DNA of 64,000 nt from the NCBI GenBank assembly GCA_015232575.1, contig JADFZL010000025.1:1264-65263 (forward strand), given 5' to 3'. The stretch comes from Candidatus Rifleibacteriota bacterium. Lineage in GTDB: Bacteria > Muiribacteriota > Ozemobacteria > Ozemobacterales > Ozemobacteraceae. Below the pieces are notes generated by a model, which did not search any database, had not been told where the DNA came from, and worked only from the letters and a program-made list of their open reading frames with translations. Numbering within the stretch: position 1 is the stretch's first letter; each line of letters opens with the position of its first letter. The translations under genes were made by a program, and so were the position numbers. Below are positions 8,220 to 17,384 of this stretch, piece after piece.

Positions 8220-11200
8220 TTACTCGAGAATTGCAAAACCAAATGCTGAAACACTGCCTTCTGATGTCGCACTTATGCTGACTGGCATATCTTTTGATTC
8301 AGAAGTGCCTGAAATAAGCCATTCTACTTCGACTTCACTCCATGGCTGCAAGATCTGACTTTCCGGAGCTTTAACAATACTTGTATCTCTGGCGCCGTAA
8401 AGTGTAAATGCTACTTCGGCTGGTTCAGCAGCAATGTAAGCCACAACTGCTTTAACACGCCAGCCATCATCTGTCTTTTCAGTCTGAGTCTGAAGAACTG
8501 TTACCTTCTGTGTCATTTCAGAAAGGGGAGTTGCGAAAACCCTGCGATAGTTTTCAAGGTTCTTTTTCATTGCAGCAGAAGCTTCATCGGCTCTGACTTG
8601 AAGTGATGCATCAGGAAGGGCACCAACTGTTGCGGAGAGCATCATTCCAAGAAGTTCGGTTCGAAGCATTACAGCTTTGATTGAATCATTTACGATCTGA
8701 TCAAGATCCTGTTCAGCACGTGTTCCAACAAGTGCTGACTCACATTCTGCAGATGCCCACTGATCAACCGCTTCAACGGCTTCTTCATACGATGCAAGAA
8801 TTTGAGTTAATGCAGCAAGTTCCTTCATATCCTTTTTGGAATATGCGGATTTAATGCGATTAATCAGTTCTTCATAATCAGAATGGAAAGTCGCAAGTCC
8901 TTTCAGTGAAGAACCTGGAGCTCTTTTTTTAACAGATACTTTCTTGTATGATCCTTCCGGAATCAGGCCGGTTTTCATCGGGTGGAAAGCTTTCACAGCA
9001 CCGTCAGCAAGAAGAGAAGGTGCCTGGAAATACTTTACAGCAGATGAAACAGTTCCATGAATAAGTGCACCACCAGAGAAGCATTCGGCCGAAATTGCAA
9101 CTACTTTGCTGATACTTGTCGGATCAAGAACGCTTGCATAAGCAGCAATCTGAGCTACTGCCTGTCCAATTTTAGAAAACTGAACTTCTTTCATTGTGAA
9201 ATTGTGTTTCTCAACAAGGTCAAGGTAGAAAGACTCATAAACGGAACTCCAGGTATCAGGATTTCCATCATCGAGAACTGATTTTTTAGCGTCAGAAAGA
9301 GTTCCTGAAAAATCATTCCTTACCGCATATTCGGTATTCTCATCTACAGTCGGCTGAGAAAGTGCTACGTATCCAATTTTTGGAACACTTGTGAAGACAT
9401 ATTTTGCAACTGTCTTTGCTGCCCATTTTTTCTTTGCAGAGTATTCTTCGCCGATATTCGTGTGAAGCATATTTGCTGCAACCGAAGCCCCGATATGAAC
9501 TGCAATAGGAACAATGGAATTATACGGCGGTTTCATTTTCACTGCCATGAGATCCGTCACTTTAACAACGATGTAAATTGCACGTCCGATAATCAGGTTT
9601 ACAACCTTTTTTACAACGGGATCAGCTCCGGGAATATTTGCCAACCCTGATGAAAGGGTCAGAAGTGTTGATCTTGCTGTCAGAATCAGGTTTCCCATTT
9701 CATAGAAACAGTAACCAAAGTCTTCTGCCATCATGAGGTTTGTATTGTAAAACTTTTCGGTCAGCTCTTCGGCAATAGTCAAGCGTCTCAGTGAATCTTT
9801 CTCAAGATCAGTTGCTCCGTTTTTAAGAAGACCGGCGATATACTTCTCTGCAGAATCTTCTTTGTAATCAACGATTGCAAGTCCATCTGGCAATGGAATA
9901 TTTGGCAGGTTAAGGCTTATCTGCAAAAGCTTCCACATTGCAAGAATTTCGCCTTCAAGAAACTTCGGATCAATCTTCAAATGAGTCAGTGCGTGAATCA
10001 GTTCGCCTTTCTTGAAGCAGAGATAGATTATGTTGGAATGTGAATCATCCTGATCATCTGCACGACTCTGGATGCTATTCTGCATGCCAGTAACCGGCTC
10101 TGCATTGAGATCGGCTTCAGCTTCACTATTCAAGGTTTTTACAGAATCAATGACTTCCGATGTCCAGGCGTTTCCGTGCTGGGCAGAGAAAGATGCTTTT
10201 TCTGAAATAAGCTTGAGAAGAGGAGCGAAAGCTGCTTTGTCAGACTTTTCAGATATCAGTTCAAGAGATTTGAGTGTATCGGAATTCTGGTCCGGATCAA
10301 TCTTCCTTGAAGCCAGCTCAACAAGATTCTCGTATTCCTGAATGGTATTGCTGTAAAGTTCGCCAAGAACTTCTTTGTTCTGTGGAAGCATTGATTTCAG
10401 ATTTCCAGTGAGCTCATAGCCTCTCTGGATTCCGCTGATGATCTGGTTAAGCTCTGGTTGACGGGCTTCATGTGAAACATTAAGTTCATAAGAGAACTTT
10501 TTGTCTGTACGATTTGATACAAGCAGAGTTACGCGCTTATAGCTTTCCGGATTTGCAATTTCGCATTTTCCGGCAAGTTTTTCATCAAGAGGAATTTCGC
10601 GGATTTCTGTTTTATCGCCTTCAAACAACAATCTGAGCTTCAAGCCTTCTTTCGGACCAGTAAAACTCTTTTTTCCCTGGAAAGAAAGAATGATTTTTCC
10701 ATTGGAAGAAACAAGTGAGGGTCTTTTTGATGCAAGTGCGATCTGAGCATGTTCAATAGGAATCATACTGCGATTGTACAAAGACACATTCAAACGCTCA
10801 GCCGGGAATGAAACAAACGATCCAACTGTGAAAGTGTCAGAATTCTGAGGAATTCTGGTTAAAAGTGCCTTGGCCTGAGGAATTTCACGTGTTTCAGGTG
10901 GCCACAATTCCTTTGGAGGAATAACGCCGCTGTCAAGGCTCCAGAGAACTGTTCCGAGATTTTTTGCAGAAATTTCAATTTTGTCTGCAATTGTCGGCTC
11001 AGCCGGCTTCCAGAATTTTTCGTTGAGATACTGGTGATAATCGCAACTCCAGCCAAGAATTGTGTCTTCAACGGTTTCACTGTTGGATGTCGGATACAAA
11101 GTTCTTGAAAGAACTTTTACTGGAAGTGTTTCATCGTAACCATTTCCTGTAATGTTTGCAACAGTCCATTCGTCAAATATTCCTGCGAAGGTTTTAGCAA

Positions 11201-12176
11201 CACCCATCATCTGAAGAGCAGAATCAACACCTTCAATTCCTCTTGCTGTATTGCCAACTACTGCTGCAGAAAGAATTCCAGAAGCTGCGGGAAATTTTTT
11301 ATACATGTAATAGTAGAACAGATAAGCTGCACCGTAGTCAGGAAGAGAATTCTTCCAGTCGGCAACATTGTGATCGGGAGCCTGAGCAAATGACATAATC
11401 TGCCCTGGGTGCGGATATCCGCAGACATGAAATGCATACTGTGAATTTCCTTCGTTTACCCATTTCTGTTCGCGCGGATCTTGATTCCAGTGAATAAGGT
11501 GCTGAAATTCATGTGCAACAACTCCGAGATACTCTTCTGCCTTCGGGTCGGAAGGATAGATATCAAGATAAATCATTTCGCGTTCGTTGCTCTGGGGATA
11601 ATCTCTTACAGAATATTCATTCAGAGGGAAGAAATATCCGCCTACGTAGCCTTTTCCGGGTTCCCAGCCATCTTTGATATCGGAAAGAAAAAGTGTGACT
11701 TTGTCATCGCCATCAATTCCGGGTTTCGGCTCACTTCCAAAATTCAATGTGTCGGCAGAGTAAATAGTGTTATCAAACTTATTTACGATGCTTTCAATTG
11801 TTGAATCTTCGAGTTCGTGGCCTTTTTCAACGTAAAGATAGCAATGTTTTCCGATTTTTTTCAAAACGCCTGTAACAAGGACATTCTGTTTTTTCTCAAT
11901 GTCCATTGTCCAGAATTCAGTTTCGCCGCCAACTGGAATACCTTTTTTCGGCATTCCGGTTTTCTTCTGGAATTTTCCGGCAGCTTCGACAGCCATGTCA
12001 TGAAAAATCGGTGTAGCATCAATCCAATTAGCACGATCTGGATCAATAAATGATTCCGATGCACGATCAAGCTGCAGTAGTCCAAAATCTGGCTCTGCAG
12101 CAAAAGTACATTGAGGAACCGAGAAAAGAAGAAAAGAGAGAAACAAGAACAACTTAATACGGTTAGAACAACCCAT
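8220..12176 (-). CDS. Secreted zinc metallopeptidase, M30 (hyicolysin)-like, 1318 residues
   Basis: A signal peptide (residues 1-27, KLFLFLSFLLFSVPQC then AA-EPD) is followed by an alpha/beta peptidase region. The zinc site is H222-E223-F-Q-H226 with a downstream NEG (Glu242) as likely third ligand, the arrangement of M30/hyicolysin-type gluzincins. A preceding MIYLDIYPSDPKAEEYLGVVAHEFQH block supports this. The remaining 1000 residues are unusual. They contain beta-sandwich stretches (about 430-590), then a long helical region with hydrophobic segments near residues 810-900 (LILTARSTLLTLSSGLANIPG), and a final beta-domain. AGGAGG precedes the ATG. It follows the VCBS-repeat gene by 28 bp, so the two are probably cotranscribed. 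Substrate unknown. The large C-terminal extension is not something I recognise. Confidence 0.85.
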   Translation of the reverse strand: MGCSNRIKLFLFLSFLLFSVPQCTFAAEPDFGLLQLDRASESFIDPDRANWIDATPIFHDMAVEAAGKFQKKTGMPKKGIPVGGETEFWTMDIEKKQNVLVTGVLKKIGKHCYLYVEKGHELEDSTIESIVNKFDNTIYSADTLNFGSEPKPGIDGDDKVTLFLSDIKDGWEPGKGYVGGYFFPLNEYSVRDYPQSNEREMIYLDIYPSDPKAEEYLGVVAHEFQHLIHWNQDPREQKWVNEGNSQYAFHVCGYPHPGQIMSFAQAPDHNVADWKNSLPDYGAAYLFYYYMYKKFPAASGILSAAVVGNTARGIEGVDSALQMMGVAKTFAGIFDEWTVANITGNGYDETLPVKVLSRTLYPTSNSETVEDTILGWSCDYHQYLNEKFWKPAEPTIADKIEISAKNLGTVLWSLDSGVIPPKELWPPETREIPQAKALLTRIPQNSDTFTVGSFVSFPAERLNVSLYNRSMIPIEHAQIALASKRPSLVSSNGKIILSFQGKKSFTGPKEGLKLRLLFEGDKTEIREIPLDEKLAGKCEIANPESYKRVTLLVSNRTDKKFSYELNVSHEARQPELNQIISGIQRGYELTGNLKSMLPQNKEVLGELYSNTIQEYENLVELASRKIDPDQNSDTLKSLELISEKSDKAAFAPLLKLISEKASFSAQHGNAWTSEVIDSVKTLNSEAEADLNAEPVTGMQNSIQSRADDQDDSHSNIIYLCFKKGELIHALTHLKIDPKFLEGEILAMWKLLQISLNLPNIPLPDGLAIVDYKEDSAEKYIAGLLKNGATDLEKDSLRRLTIAEELTEKFYNTNLMMAEDFGYCFYEMGNLILTARSTLLTLSSGLANIPGADPVVKKVVNLIIGRAIYIVVKVTDLMAVKMKPPYNSIVPIAVHIGASVAANMLHTNIGEEYSAKKKWAAKTVAKYVFTSVPKIGYVALSQPTVDENTEYAVRNDFSGTLSDAKKSVLDDGNPDTWSSVYESFYLDLVEKHNFTMKEVQFSKIGQAVAQIAAYASVLDPTSISKVVAISAECFSGGALIHGTVSSAVKYFQAPSLLADGAVKAFHPMKTGLIPEGSYKKVSVKKRAPGSSLKGLATFHSDYEELINRIKSAYSKKDMKELAALTQILASYEEAVEAVDQWASAECESALVGTRAEQDLDQIVNDSIKAVMLRTELLGMMLSATVGALPDASLQVRADEASAAMKKNLENYRRVFATPLSEMTQKVTVLQTQTEKTDDGWRVKAVVAYIAAEPAEVAFTLYGARDTSIVKAPESQILQPWSEVEVEWLISGTSESKDMPVSISATSEGSVSAFGFAILE

Positions 12177-12204
12177 AGATTAAAGCGCCTCCTGAGATAG
12201 ATTT

Positions 12205-13467
12205 TTAGTTTTTCTGAATTAAAAGAAGCCTGTTGCTTTCATAACTCGAAACAATAATCTCGTCGCAACCGTCATTATTAATATCATCAACGGAAATGCC
12301 GCCTTGGGGAACATCTGTTACAAGAATTTTTGTAGCAAATACTCCGGGGGCTGTCTGCTCGATTAGGAAAGCACGCGGATCGCCATCGCCATGTACAACA
12401 AGATCAATATCGCCGTCTTTGTCGGGGTCGCCATATCTGAATACGCCAGGAGCTCCCTGCGGGGCTACGGCTGGTGATTTCCGGCTTTTGATTCCTTCAG
12501 AAATCTGCTTTCCCACCCATGGCTTGCGAAGTTCTTCCGGATCACTCGGAACTGGATACATAAATACGCCTTCTTTTGGCCCTGACGGATTGTCTTCGGT
12601 ATTAACGTGATTGCTTAAAACGGCGATTTTCTGTCCATCACCGCAGAAATTTTCAATCATTGAAAACTGAATGCATGGTCCAACGCGATCTTCGATAATG
12701 TGTTTTGTATAGCCTTCTGAGCCCTTGTTTTCAAGCCAGACCGCTGATGCGTCTGTTGCAAAATACTGTGCGCTCATGATATCCAGATCTCCGTCTGAAT
12801 CAACGTCATACAGAAATGGAAGACTGCCGAGAGCTTCTGACATCATATTAACCGGATCACTGCTGAACTGGCCTTTTCCCTGACCTGCGAACAAATGAAC
12901 TTCAGAACCGCTTGAGCCACCCAAACTTTTGAATTCGCCAACAGTCAGAATGTCTTTAATTCCATCGCCATTCATGTCGTGAAATATTGCATAATGGTAG
13001 AAAAGTTTCTGGTTGCTTATTATGTCGTGGCGCTTCCAGTCTGCTGCTTTTCCGAGATTTTCGAACCACATGAGGCATCCTGACTTCTTAGGTGTGGTAG
13101 CAAGAAAACCTGACGGAAGAATGATATCGACATCACCGTCTTCATCAACATCTTCGAAGGTTGGATCATTCGGAAATTTTATTCCTTCAGAGCCTTTTAA
13201 AATAGTTTTTTTGTATGCACCATCAGCTATTTTGTACAAAGCAAGATATCCGCCACCCATCGGACTTGATTTGGCGAATACGGAAACAATGATTTCCTTC
13301 TGCCCGTCACCATCAAGATCGCAGACATTGACCCATGCTGGTTTATCAGGGTTCTGATCAATTACGGTTGCCTTGTAGCCATCCAGGACTACTGGTTGAG
13401 CAGTACAAACTGCAATGGAAAGCGACAAGAAAAATAGCGCAGTACAATACTTGCCAATAAGCTTCAT
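12205..13467 (-). CDS. Secreted VCBS/FG-GAP-repeat beta-propeller protein
   Basis: 420 residues with a signal peptide (ALFFLSLSIAVCTAQP). At least six calcium-binding-type loops of the form D-x-D-x-D-G-x-x-D are visible: DLDGDGQKE, DVDEDGDVD, DMNGDGIKD, DVDSDGDLD, DPDKDGDID and DDINNDGCDE. They are spaced as blades of a seven-bladed FG-GAP/VCBS propeller filling the whole mature protein. It probably binds a ligand or partner outside the cytoplasmic membrane. No enzymatic residues are visible. It is the first gene of a likely two-gene unit with the M30 peptidase (28-bp gap). AGGAAGGGAAA precedes the ATG. Confidence 0.88.
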   Translation of the reverse strand: MKLIGKYCTALFFLSLSIAVCTAQPVVLDGYKATVIDQNPDKPAWVNVCDLDGDGQKEIIVSVFAKSSPMGGGYLALYKIADGAYKKTILKGSEGIKFPNDPTFEDVDEDGDVDIILPSGFLATTPKKSGCLMWFENLGKAADWKRHDIISNQKLFYHYAIFHDMNGDGIKDILTVGEFKSLGGSSGSEVHLFAGQGKGQFSSDPVNMMSEALGSLPFLYDVDSDGDLDIMSAQYFATDASAVWLENKGSEGYTKHIIEDRVGPCIQFSMIENFCGDGQKIAVLSNHVNTEDNPSGPKEGVFMYPVPSDPEELRKPWVGKQISEGIKSRKSPAVAPQGAPGVFRYGDPDKDGDIDLVVHGDGDPRAFLIEQTAPGVFATKILVTDVPQGGISVDDINNDGCDEIIVSSYESNRLLLIQKN

Positions 13468-13540
13468 AGAATATTTCCCTTCCTAATTTAGAATATGTAC
13501 AAATACTTCGAAAGAATACCCTTACAAACGTCCCGAAAGT

Positions 13541-13590
13541 AGAAATCTGCTAACCCTGCGGAGATCTCTCCCTTCGGTCGAGATGACAAC
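13541..13590 (+). repeat. Degenerate fragment of the MITE-like element
   Basis: The string GCGGAGATCTCTCCCTTCGG followed by TCGAGATGACA corresponds to the inner hairpin of the elements at 7085 and 21477, without their terminal inverted repeats. Confidence 0.6.
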
Positions 13591-13831
13591 GGAAAGATAG
13601 TTTCCAGATAAAACGCAGCCCCTGATTATTGAGAAGATGCCTCTCCTTTGCCATCAAACACGGTGGTTCCTGGGAGAGGCTGGAGATAACGAACTATTGC
13701 ATAGAGAGAAAATACACATATATCTACAAAACACGAAAATTCCTGAACAAGGAAGCCAGTTTTTTTCAAGAGAACTTCTCCTTTCAAGAAATTATTGCTT
13801 TCAGTTTGATTAACTGAGCATTGACAGTTTT

Positions 13832-13878
13832 CAGATCGTGGCAACTGGAGACCTATAGTGACTGGCTGCCACGATCTG
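13832..13878. terminator. Stem-loop downstream of the S8 peptidase gene
   Basis: A perfect 12-bp stem (CAGATCGTGGCA and its complement) with a 23-base loop, 36 bp beyond the S8 stop. A T-rich tract follows only on the plus strand, so orientation is ambiguous. It may serve as a 3' end for the minus-strand transcript. Confidence 0.45.
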
Positions 13879-13913
13879 ATGTACTTTTTATTGTCTATTG
13901 GTATCCATGAATA

Positions 13914-15440
13914 TCAGTTGTGGATATTCTCAAATTTGCGTGAAGCTTCAGCTTCGTTAAGGATGCTGCTGATGAGCGAATCATGAGAGTATAGACTTCT
14001 GAGGGAATTGAATTCACCGGAATCAAGGGATCTGGTTTTTTCAATTAGGTAACTTGCCATTGGAGCTGCAAGTGGTGAAACAGCCTTATTGCCGGAAAGT
14101 GAATTTTCGGCTTCAAGTGCCATTCTGAAACCTTCAACAATGTTTTCTGCAGGAGTTTCCGGTACAATCTTGGAAATACATGCAAAAGCATCGATTCTTC
14201 CATGACCGAATTTATTGTCTTTTCCTGAGCTTCCGAGATCTTTTGCTGTAGATTCAGCAATTTCACGAACTTCGTTGATTGAAAGTTTGGGATTAGCCTG
14301 GAGCATGAGAGCAACAAGCCCTGCAGCGTGCGGACATGCCATTGAAGTTCCGCTCATCTTTGTCAAACCACCACCAGGCATACATGAAACAACATTGCTC
14401 CCTGGAGCAGAGACATCTGGCTTTATATAGCTTTCGCCGTTCCATGTTGATGGTCCGCGGCTGCTGAAGAATGACAACATATCAATTGAAGTGGTTGAAC
14501 CAACTGCCCAGGCATTCGGAAAACATCCGGGAGCGCCAACGTTTCCGCCAGGTCCGGTATTTCCTGCTGCAAACACTGGAACTATGCCTGCATTAACCCA
14601 ATTCTGTACTGCTTCAAAGAATGTTTTTGATGAAGGACTTGAACCGTCTTCCGGACTTCCGCCCCATGAATTACTTACAAGTCTGGGTGCATCATTTGTT
14701 TCAGGATTTCCATCTGGATCAAGCATCCACTGCATTGATTGGAGAATGAGTTCTTCGGAAGAATTGCCGTTTCCGTCAAATATTCTTGCAACAACAAGTT
14801 TCGCACCAGGTGCAACACCAACGCCTTCCGGAGCACAAATTGTTCCGGCTGTGTGTGTACCATGTCCATGATCGTCAATAGCTTCAGAACTTCTTGACGG
14901 TGTAAAATCTCTGAAAGCAAGAATTTTGTCGGCAAGCATTTCGTGTTTTCCATCGACACCAGTGTCGATGTGTCCTACGACAACGCCGCTTCCATCGATC
15001 TTTAATTTTGACCAGACTTCAGGAGCCTGAATTTTGACAACTCCCCATTCTCCGCCTCTTGTTGCTTTCACAGCAATCTTTTCCGGAGTTTCGGTGATCC
15101 ATTTGCGGAATGTTACAGGAAAAACACATTCAACATTTGAATCGGCTGAAAGTGCTTTGACCTCTTCAGAAGTTGCTGTAAAAGCCACTGAATTTGCAAC
15201 CCAGAGCATTTCAGTACCGCGCATTGGCGATATGCTTCTTGTTCCTGTGAAGTTTTTGTACAATTGTTCCTTGAGATGGCGAATCAACGCTGATGACGAG
15301 CTAAACTTCTGTTTGGTTACAGAATTGTCAGAGCGAAATTTGACAATCCAGCGAGTTGCTGAATTATCAGATGCCCAGGAACATGAAGAGAAAAAAACTG
15401 CGGCAGCCATTGCCAGTGGAATAAACCTGGATAAACGCAT
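13914..15440 (-). CDS. Secreted S8 subtilisin-like serine peptidase
   Basis: 508 residues from the ATG at 15440, which has AGGAGG ten bases upstream; an ORF extending further 5' lacks this. Signal peptide (PLAMAAAVFFSSCSWA), then a propeptide of about 80 residues resembling the I9 inhibitor fold, then the subtilase domain. The catalytic Asp is in GHIDTGVDG (about residue 159), His in GHGTHTAG (about 193), oxyanion Asn in AAGNTG (about 294) and Ser in SGTSMACPHAAG (about 366). An Ala/Ser/Leu-rich helical tail of about 90 residues follows. All catalytic residues are intact, so it should be an active exported endopeptidase. It is the third exported enzyme/propeller gene in a row on this strand but has its own 5' region, so it is probably a separate transcript. 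Confidence 0.93.
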   Translation of the reverse strand: MRLSRFIPLAMAAAVFFSSCSWASDNSATRWIVKFRSDNSVTKQKFSSSSALIRHLKEQLYKNFTGTRSISPMRGTEMLWVANSVAFTATSEEVKALSADSNVECVFPVTFRKWITETPEKIAVKATRGGEWGVVKIQAPEVWSKLKIDGSGVVVGHIDTGVDGKHEMLADKILAFRDFTPSRSSEAIDDHGHGTHTAGTICAPEGVGVAPGAKLVVARIFDGNGNSSEELILQSMQWMLDPDGNPETNDAPRLVSNSWGGSPEDGSSPSSKTFFEAVQNWVNAGIVPVFAAGNTGPGGNVGAPGCFPNAWAVGSTTSIDMLSFFSSRGPSTWNGESYIKPDVSAPGSNVVSCMPGGGLTKMSGTSMACPHAAGLVALMLQANPKLSINEVREIAESTAKDLGSSGKDNKFGHGRIDAFACISKIVPETPAENIVEGFRMALEAENSLSGNKAVSPLAAPMASYLIEKTRSLDSGEFNSLRSLYSHDSLISSILNEAEASRKFENIHN

Positions 15441-15882
15441 AATACTACTACCTCCTGATAAATTGTATTTATTTTTTCCAAGGAAAAATTTCATATCAAA
15501 GAAGATGTTGTACAAATTTATTGCTGTTTTTTCGGGAAAAAGGTGAAGCAATCTCAATATCAGACTGCTTCAACCGGGGTATTAAAAGGAATAAACCTGA
15601 AAATACCCTGAGGAGGGGGTGTATGCGCTCACCTTTACTCCCGAAAACTTTAACAATTAAAAAGAGTTTCTCAATTTTGTTTTAATTATCTCAATTCAGG
15701 CAAATCCGTCCTATCTCATCTTTGCTTATCACCTATACGAAGGAATTTGTATTTTCGTTACAGATCATTTTCGAAAAGATAAATAAAAATCAAATGGCGA
15801 ACAAAAGATATGACATACGCGGAGGAGAGTATAACCTTGGGAAGATGTAGAACCAAGGAACATAAACCAAGACTTGAACGCA
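15441..15882. other. Intergenic stretch, no gene
   Basis: No convincing ORF. There are only weak dyads: GGGTATT near 15576 with AATACCC near 15601, and CCTTGG near 15836 with CCAAGG near 15853. These could be termination or leader structures for the flanking minus-strand genes. Nothing else is recognised. Confidence 0.5.
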
Positions 15883-17172
15883 TCAAGAGCGAGTAACACC
15901 CTGTGAAGGAAGATGCAACTGCAGGAAAGGAGTTATATTGGCTGAATTGTGCAACATTATTTCTGAAGCTGGACATACCTGTTTCAAGAGTTTTCGCAGT
16001 CGATTTATTGTTGTTTTTACCTTATGCAAGTCTGATTTATTATCAAAATTTTCACCCCAGACTTTTTTTAATAAAACAGAAACAGGAACCGTCTCAGGAA
16101 AGGCTTCAGAGAGAAAAGACAGCGCTTTTACCGGAAGTGAATTTGTATTTGTTTTGACGGAATTCCCTCCAAATCGTATCGCTCCAACACCAAAATCTAT
16201 TTCCGGAAAATCCTGCTTATCCTTATCCAGAGGGCACGTAACTCGTTCGCCCATAATTCGCCTATTCTCAAATCGTTCTCTCATAATTTGCTCACTCGCA
16301 ATTCGTTCATTCTCAATATGTTTTCCCTCAATTCGTACGCACTTTCTATCGTAGGGGCTTGATTTATCAAGCCTGACTGAGTGCTTATTGAAGTGACCTG
16401 ACAAATTTGAAAATGAGAAAACAATATTATCAAGAACCTTTTCAGAAAAAGGGTCTTCTCTCAAAAAAATCAGACCGGTTTTCCGCTGGAATTCTTTAAC
16501 TCCGGAAGAATTCATCTTGTACAACCATTTCTCCCAGGCAGAAGATCTATTCTTCGAATTGGAAGGAATTTTCCATGACAGAATTGATTCGGGAACAAAC
16601 AATCTGAACCTTTTATCCCAACAGGAATCACCGTTACCGCTGATTCGTGAATCAAGATATGAGGGTGAAATGCTAAACTGTGAAAAGGGAATTCGTGAAT
16701 ATGTAATTCTTCCGCAAAGTGCAAGCAGATATGAAGCTCTTTTAAGAACGCTGTCAGAAGCCGACGCAGCAAGTTCAAGAACCCTTGAAGCAGAAATAGG
16801 CAGTGAAGCTGCAAAATGTGCAAGAGTAGGCAAATCCGGAGCATAATTCAAATCAGCCAGCATATCAACAAAAGATGTTTCAGGCGAAGCAATTAAAATC
16901 GAATATTTCTCAGATGTTATTTTAACTCTATCAGCTTTATTGCAAGTATTGCTGCTTTGAAATACCACATCATAACCTGCAATAATTCTCTTCCTGCGTC
17001 TTCTCGTACTCAACACGGAAATGCGTTTTGGAGCATAATCAATATATCCTCCAAAAAACAATGATCCCAGATGAGATATATATTCACCCTCGCGCAAAAT
17101 TTTATTCAGTCCAACCAACAGTTCTTTCTGTTTAACGAAAAAGTCCTTTTTGTCAGAAAATCCGCATTTCAT
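15883..17172 (-). CDS. AbiEi antitoxin-like protein fused to an OmpR-type winged-helix domain
   Basis: About 429 residues from the ATG at 17172 (GGAG eight bases upstream; a further ATG four codons earlier lacks this). Residues about 30-190 resemble the AbiEi/type IV antitoxin family: GEYISHLGSLFFGGYIDYAP, then IAGYDVVF, then ILIASPETSFVDMLADL and a helical SVLKRASYLLALCGR. The middle is a charged helical linker built from short imperfect repeats (HIENERIASEQIMRERFENR). The C-terminus (about 345-405) resembles an OmpR/PhoB DNA-binding domain: ALSFLSEAFPETVPVSVLLK, VWGENF, and TTINRLRKLL as recognition helix. No AbiEii nucleotidyltransferase gene is adjacent, so it may be a stand-alone transcription factor derived from an antitoxin. 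Family assignments are by eye. Confidence 0.6.
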   Translation of the reverse strand: MKCGFSDKKDFFVKQKELLVGLNKILREGEYISHLGSLFFGGYIDYAPKRISVLSTRRRRKRIIAGYDVVFQSSNTCNKADRVKITSEKYSILIASPETSFVDMLADLNYAPDLPTLAHFAASLPISASRVLELAASASDSVLKRASYLLALCGRITYSRIPFSQFSISPSYLDSRISGNGDSCWDKRFRLFVPESILSWKIPSNSKNRSSAWEKWLYKMNSSGVKEFQRKTGLIFLREDPFSEKVLDNIVFSFSNLSGHFNKHSVRLDKSSPYDRKCVRIEGKHIENERIASEQIMRERFENRRIMGERVTCPLDKDKQDFPEIDFGVGAIRFGGNSVKTNTNSLPVKALSFLSEAFPETVPVSVLLKKVWGENFDNKSDLHKVKTTINRLRKLLKQVCPASEIMLHNSANITPFLQLHLPSQGVTRS

Positions 17173-17261
17173 AAATTTCTCCATTCTTAATGGAATAAAA
17201 AAAAGTCAGATTTTCTTATACATACGAATGATTTTTCTATTGTGTTACAAAATTTTTCAAT

Positions 17262-17325
17262 TGAAAGAAAGCGGCCTTAAATTCGGTCTTCCGCCCAAAA
17301 GGAAAAATTTGGACACAAAAGCCGC
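17262..17325 (-). terminator. Possible structured RNA/terminator after the sugar transferase gene
   Basis: GCGGC (17271-17275) pairs with GCCGC (17321-17325) and encloses an inner CCAAA/TTTGG hairpin. On the minus strand a TTTCTTTC tract follows. It lies in the 200-bp gap between the 17385 and 15883 genes. Termination is the simplest reading; a leader RNA is an alternative. Confidence 0.35.
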
Positions 17326-17384
17326 GTAGCAAGTTGGAGAGTTGGTTGGAATCGTGATTTCGCCATATGAAAAAGGCAGTAGTA

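Larger units (their letters stand above)
13468..13913. other. Intergenic stretch with degenerate repeat and hairpins, no gene
   Basis: No credible coding frame is present. It holds a degraded copy of the MITE-like element (13541-13590), an imperfect hairpin (GCCTCTCC near 13639 with GGGAGAGGC near 13673) and a strong stem-loop at 13832-13878. Confidence 0.6.

Noticed and set aside
13626..13844. 72-codon minus-strand ORF in the gap between VCBS and S8 genes
   Set aside because: Runs through two hairpins, has no signal or domain character and no ribosome site; read as non-coding.
17185..17384. Riboswitch upstream of the AbiEi-like gene
   Set aside because: The fold has no match I can recall among c-di-GMP, preQ1 or purine riboswitch cores; termination is simpler.
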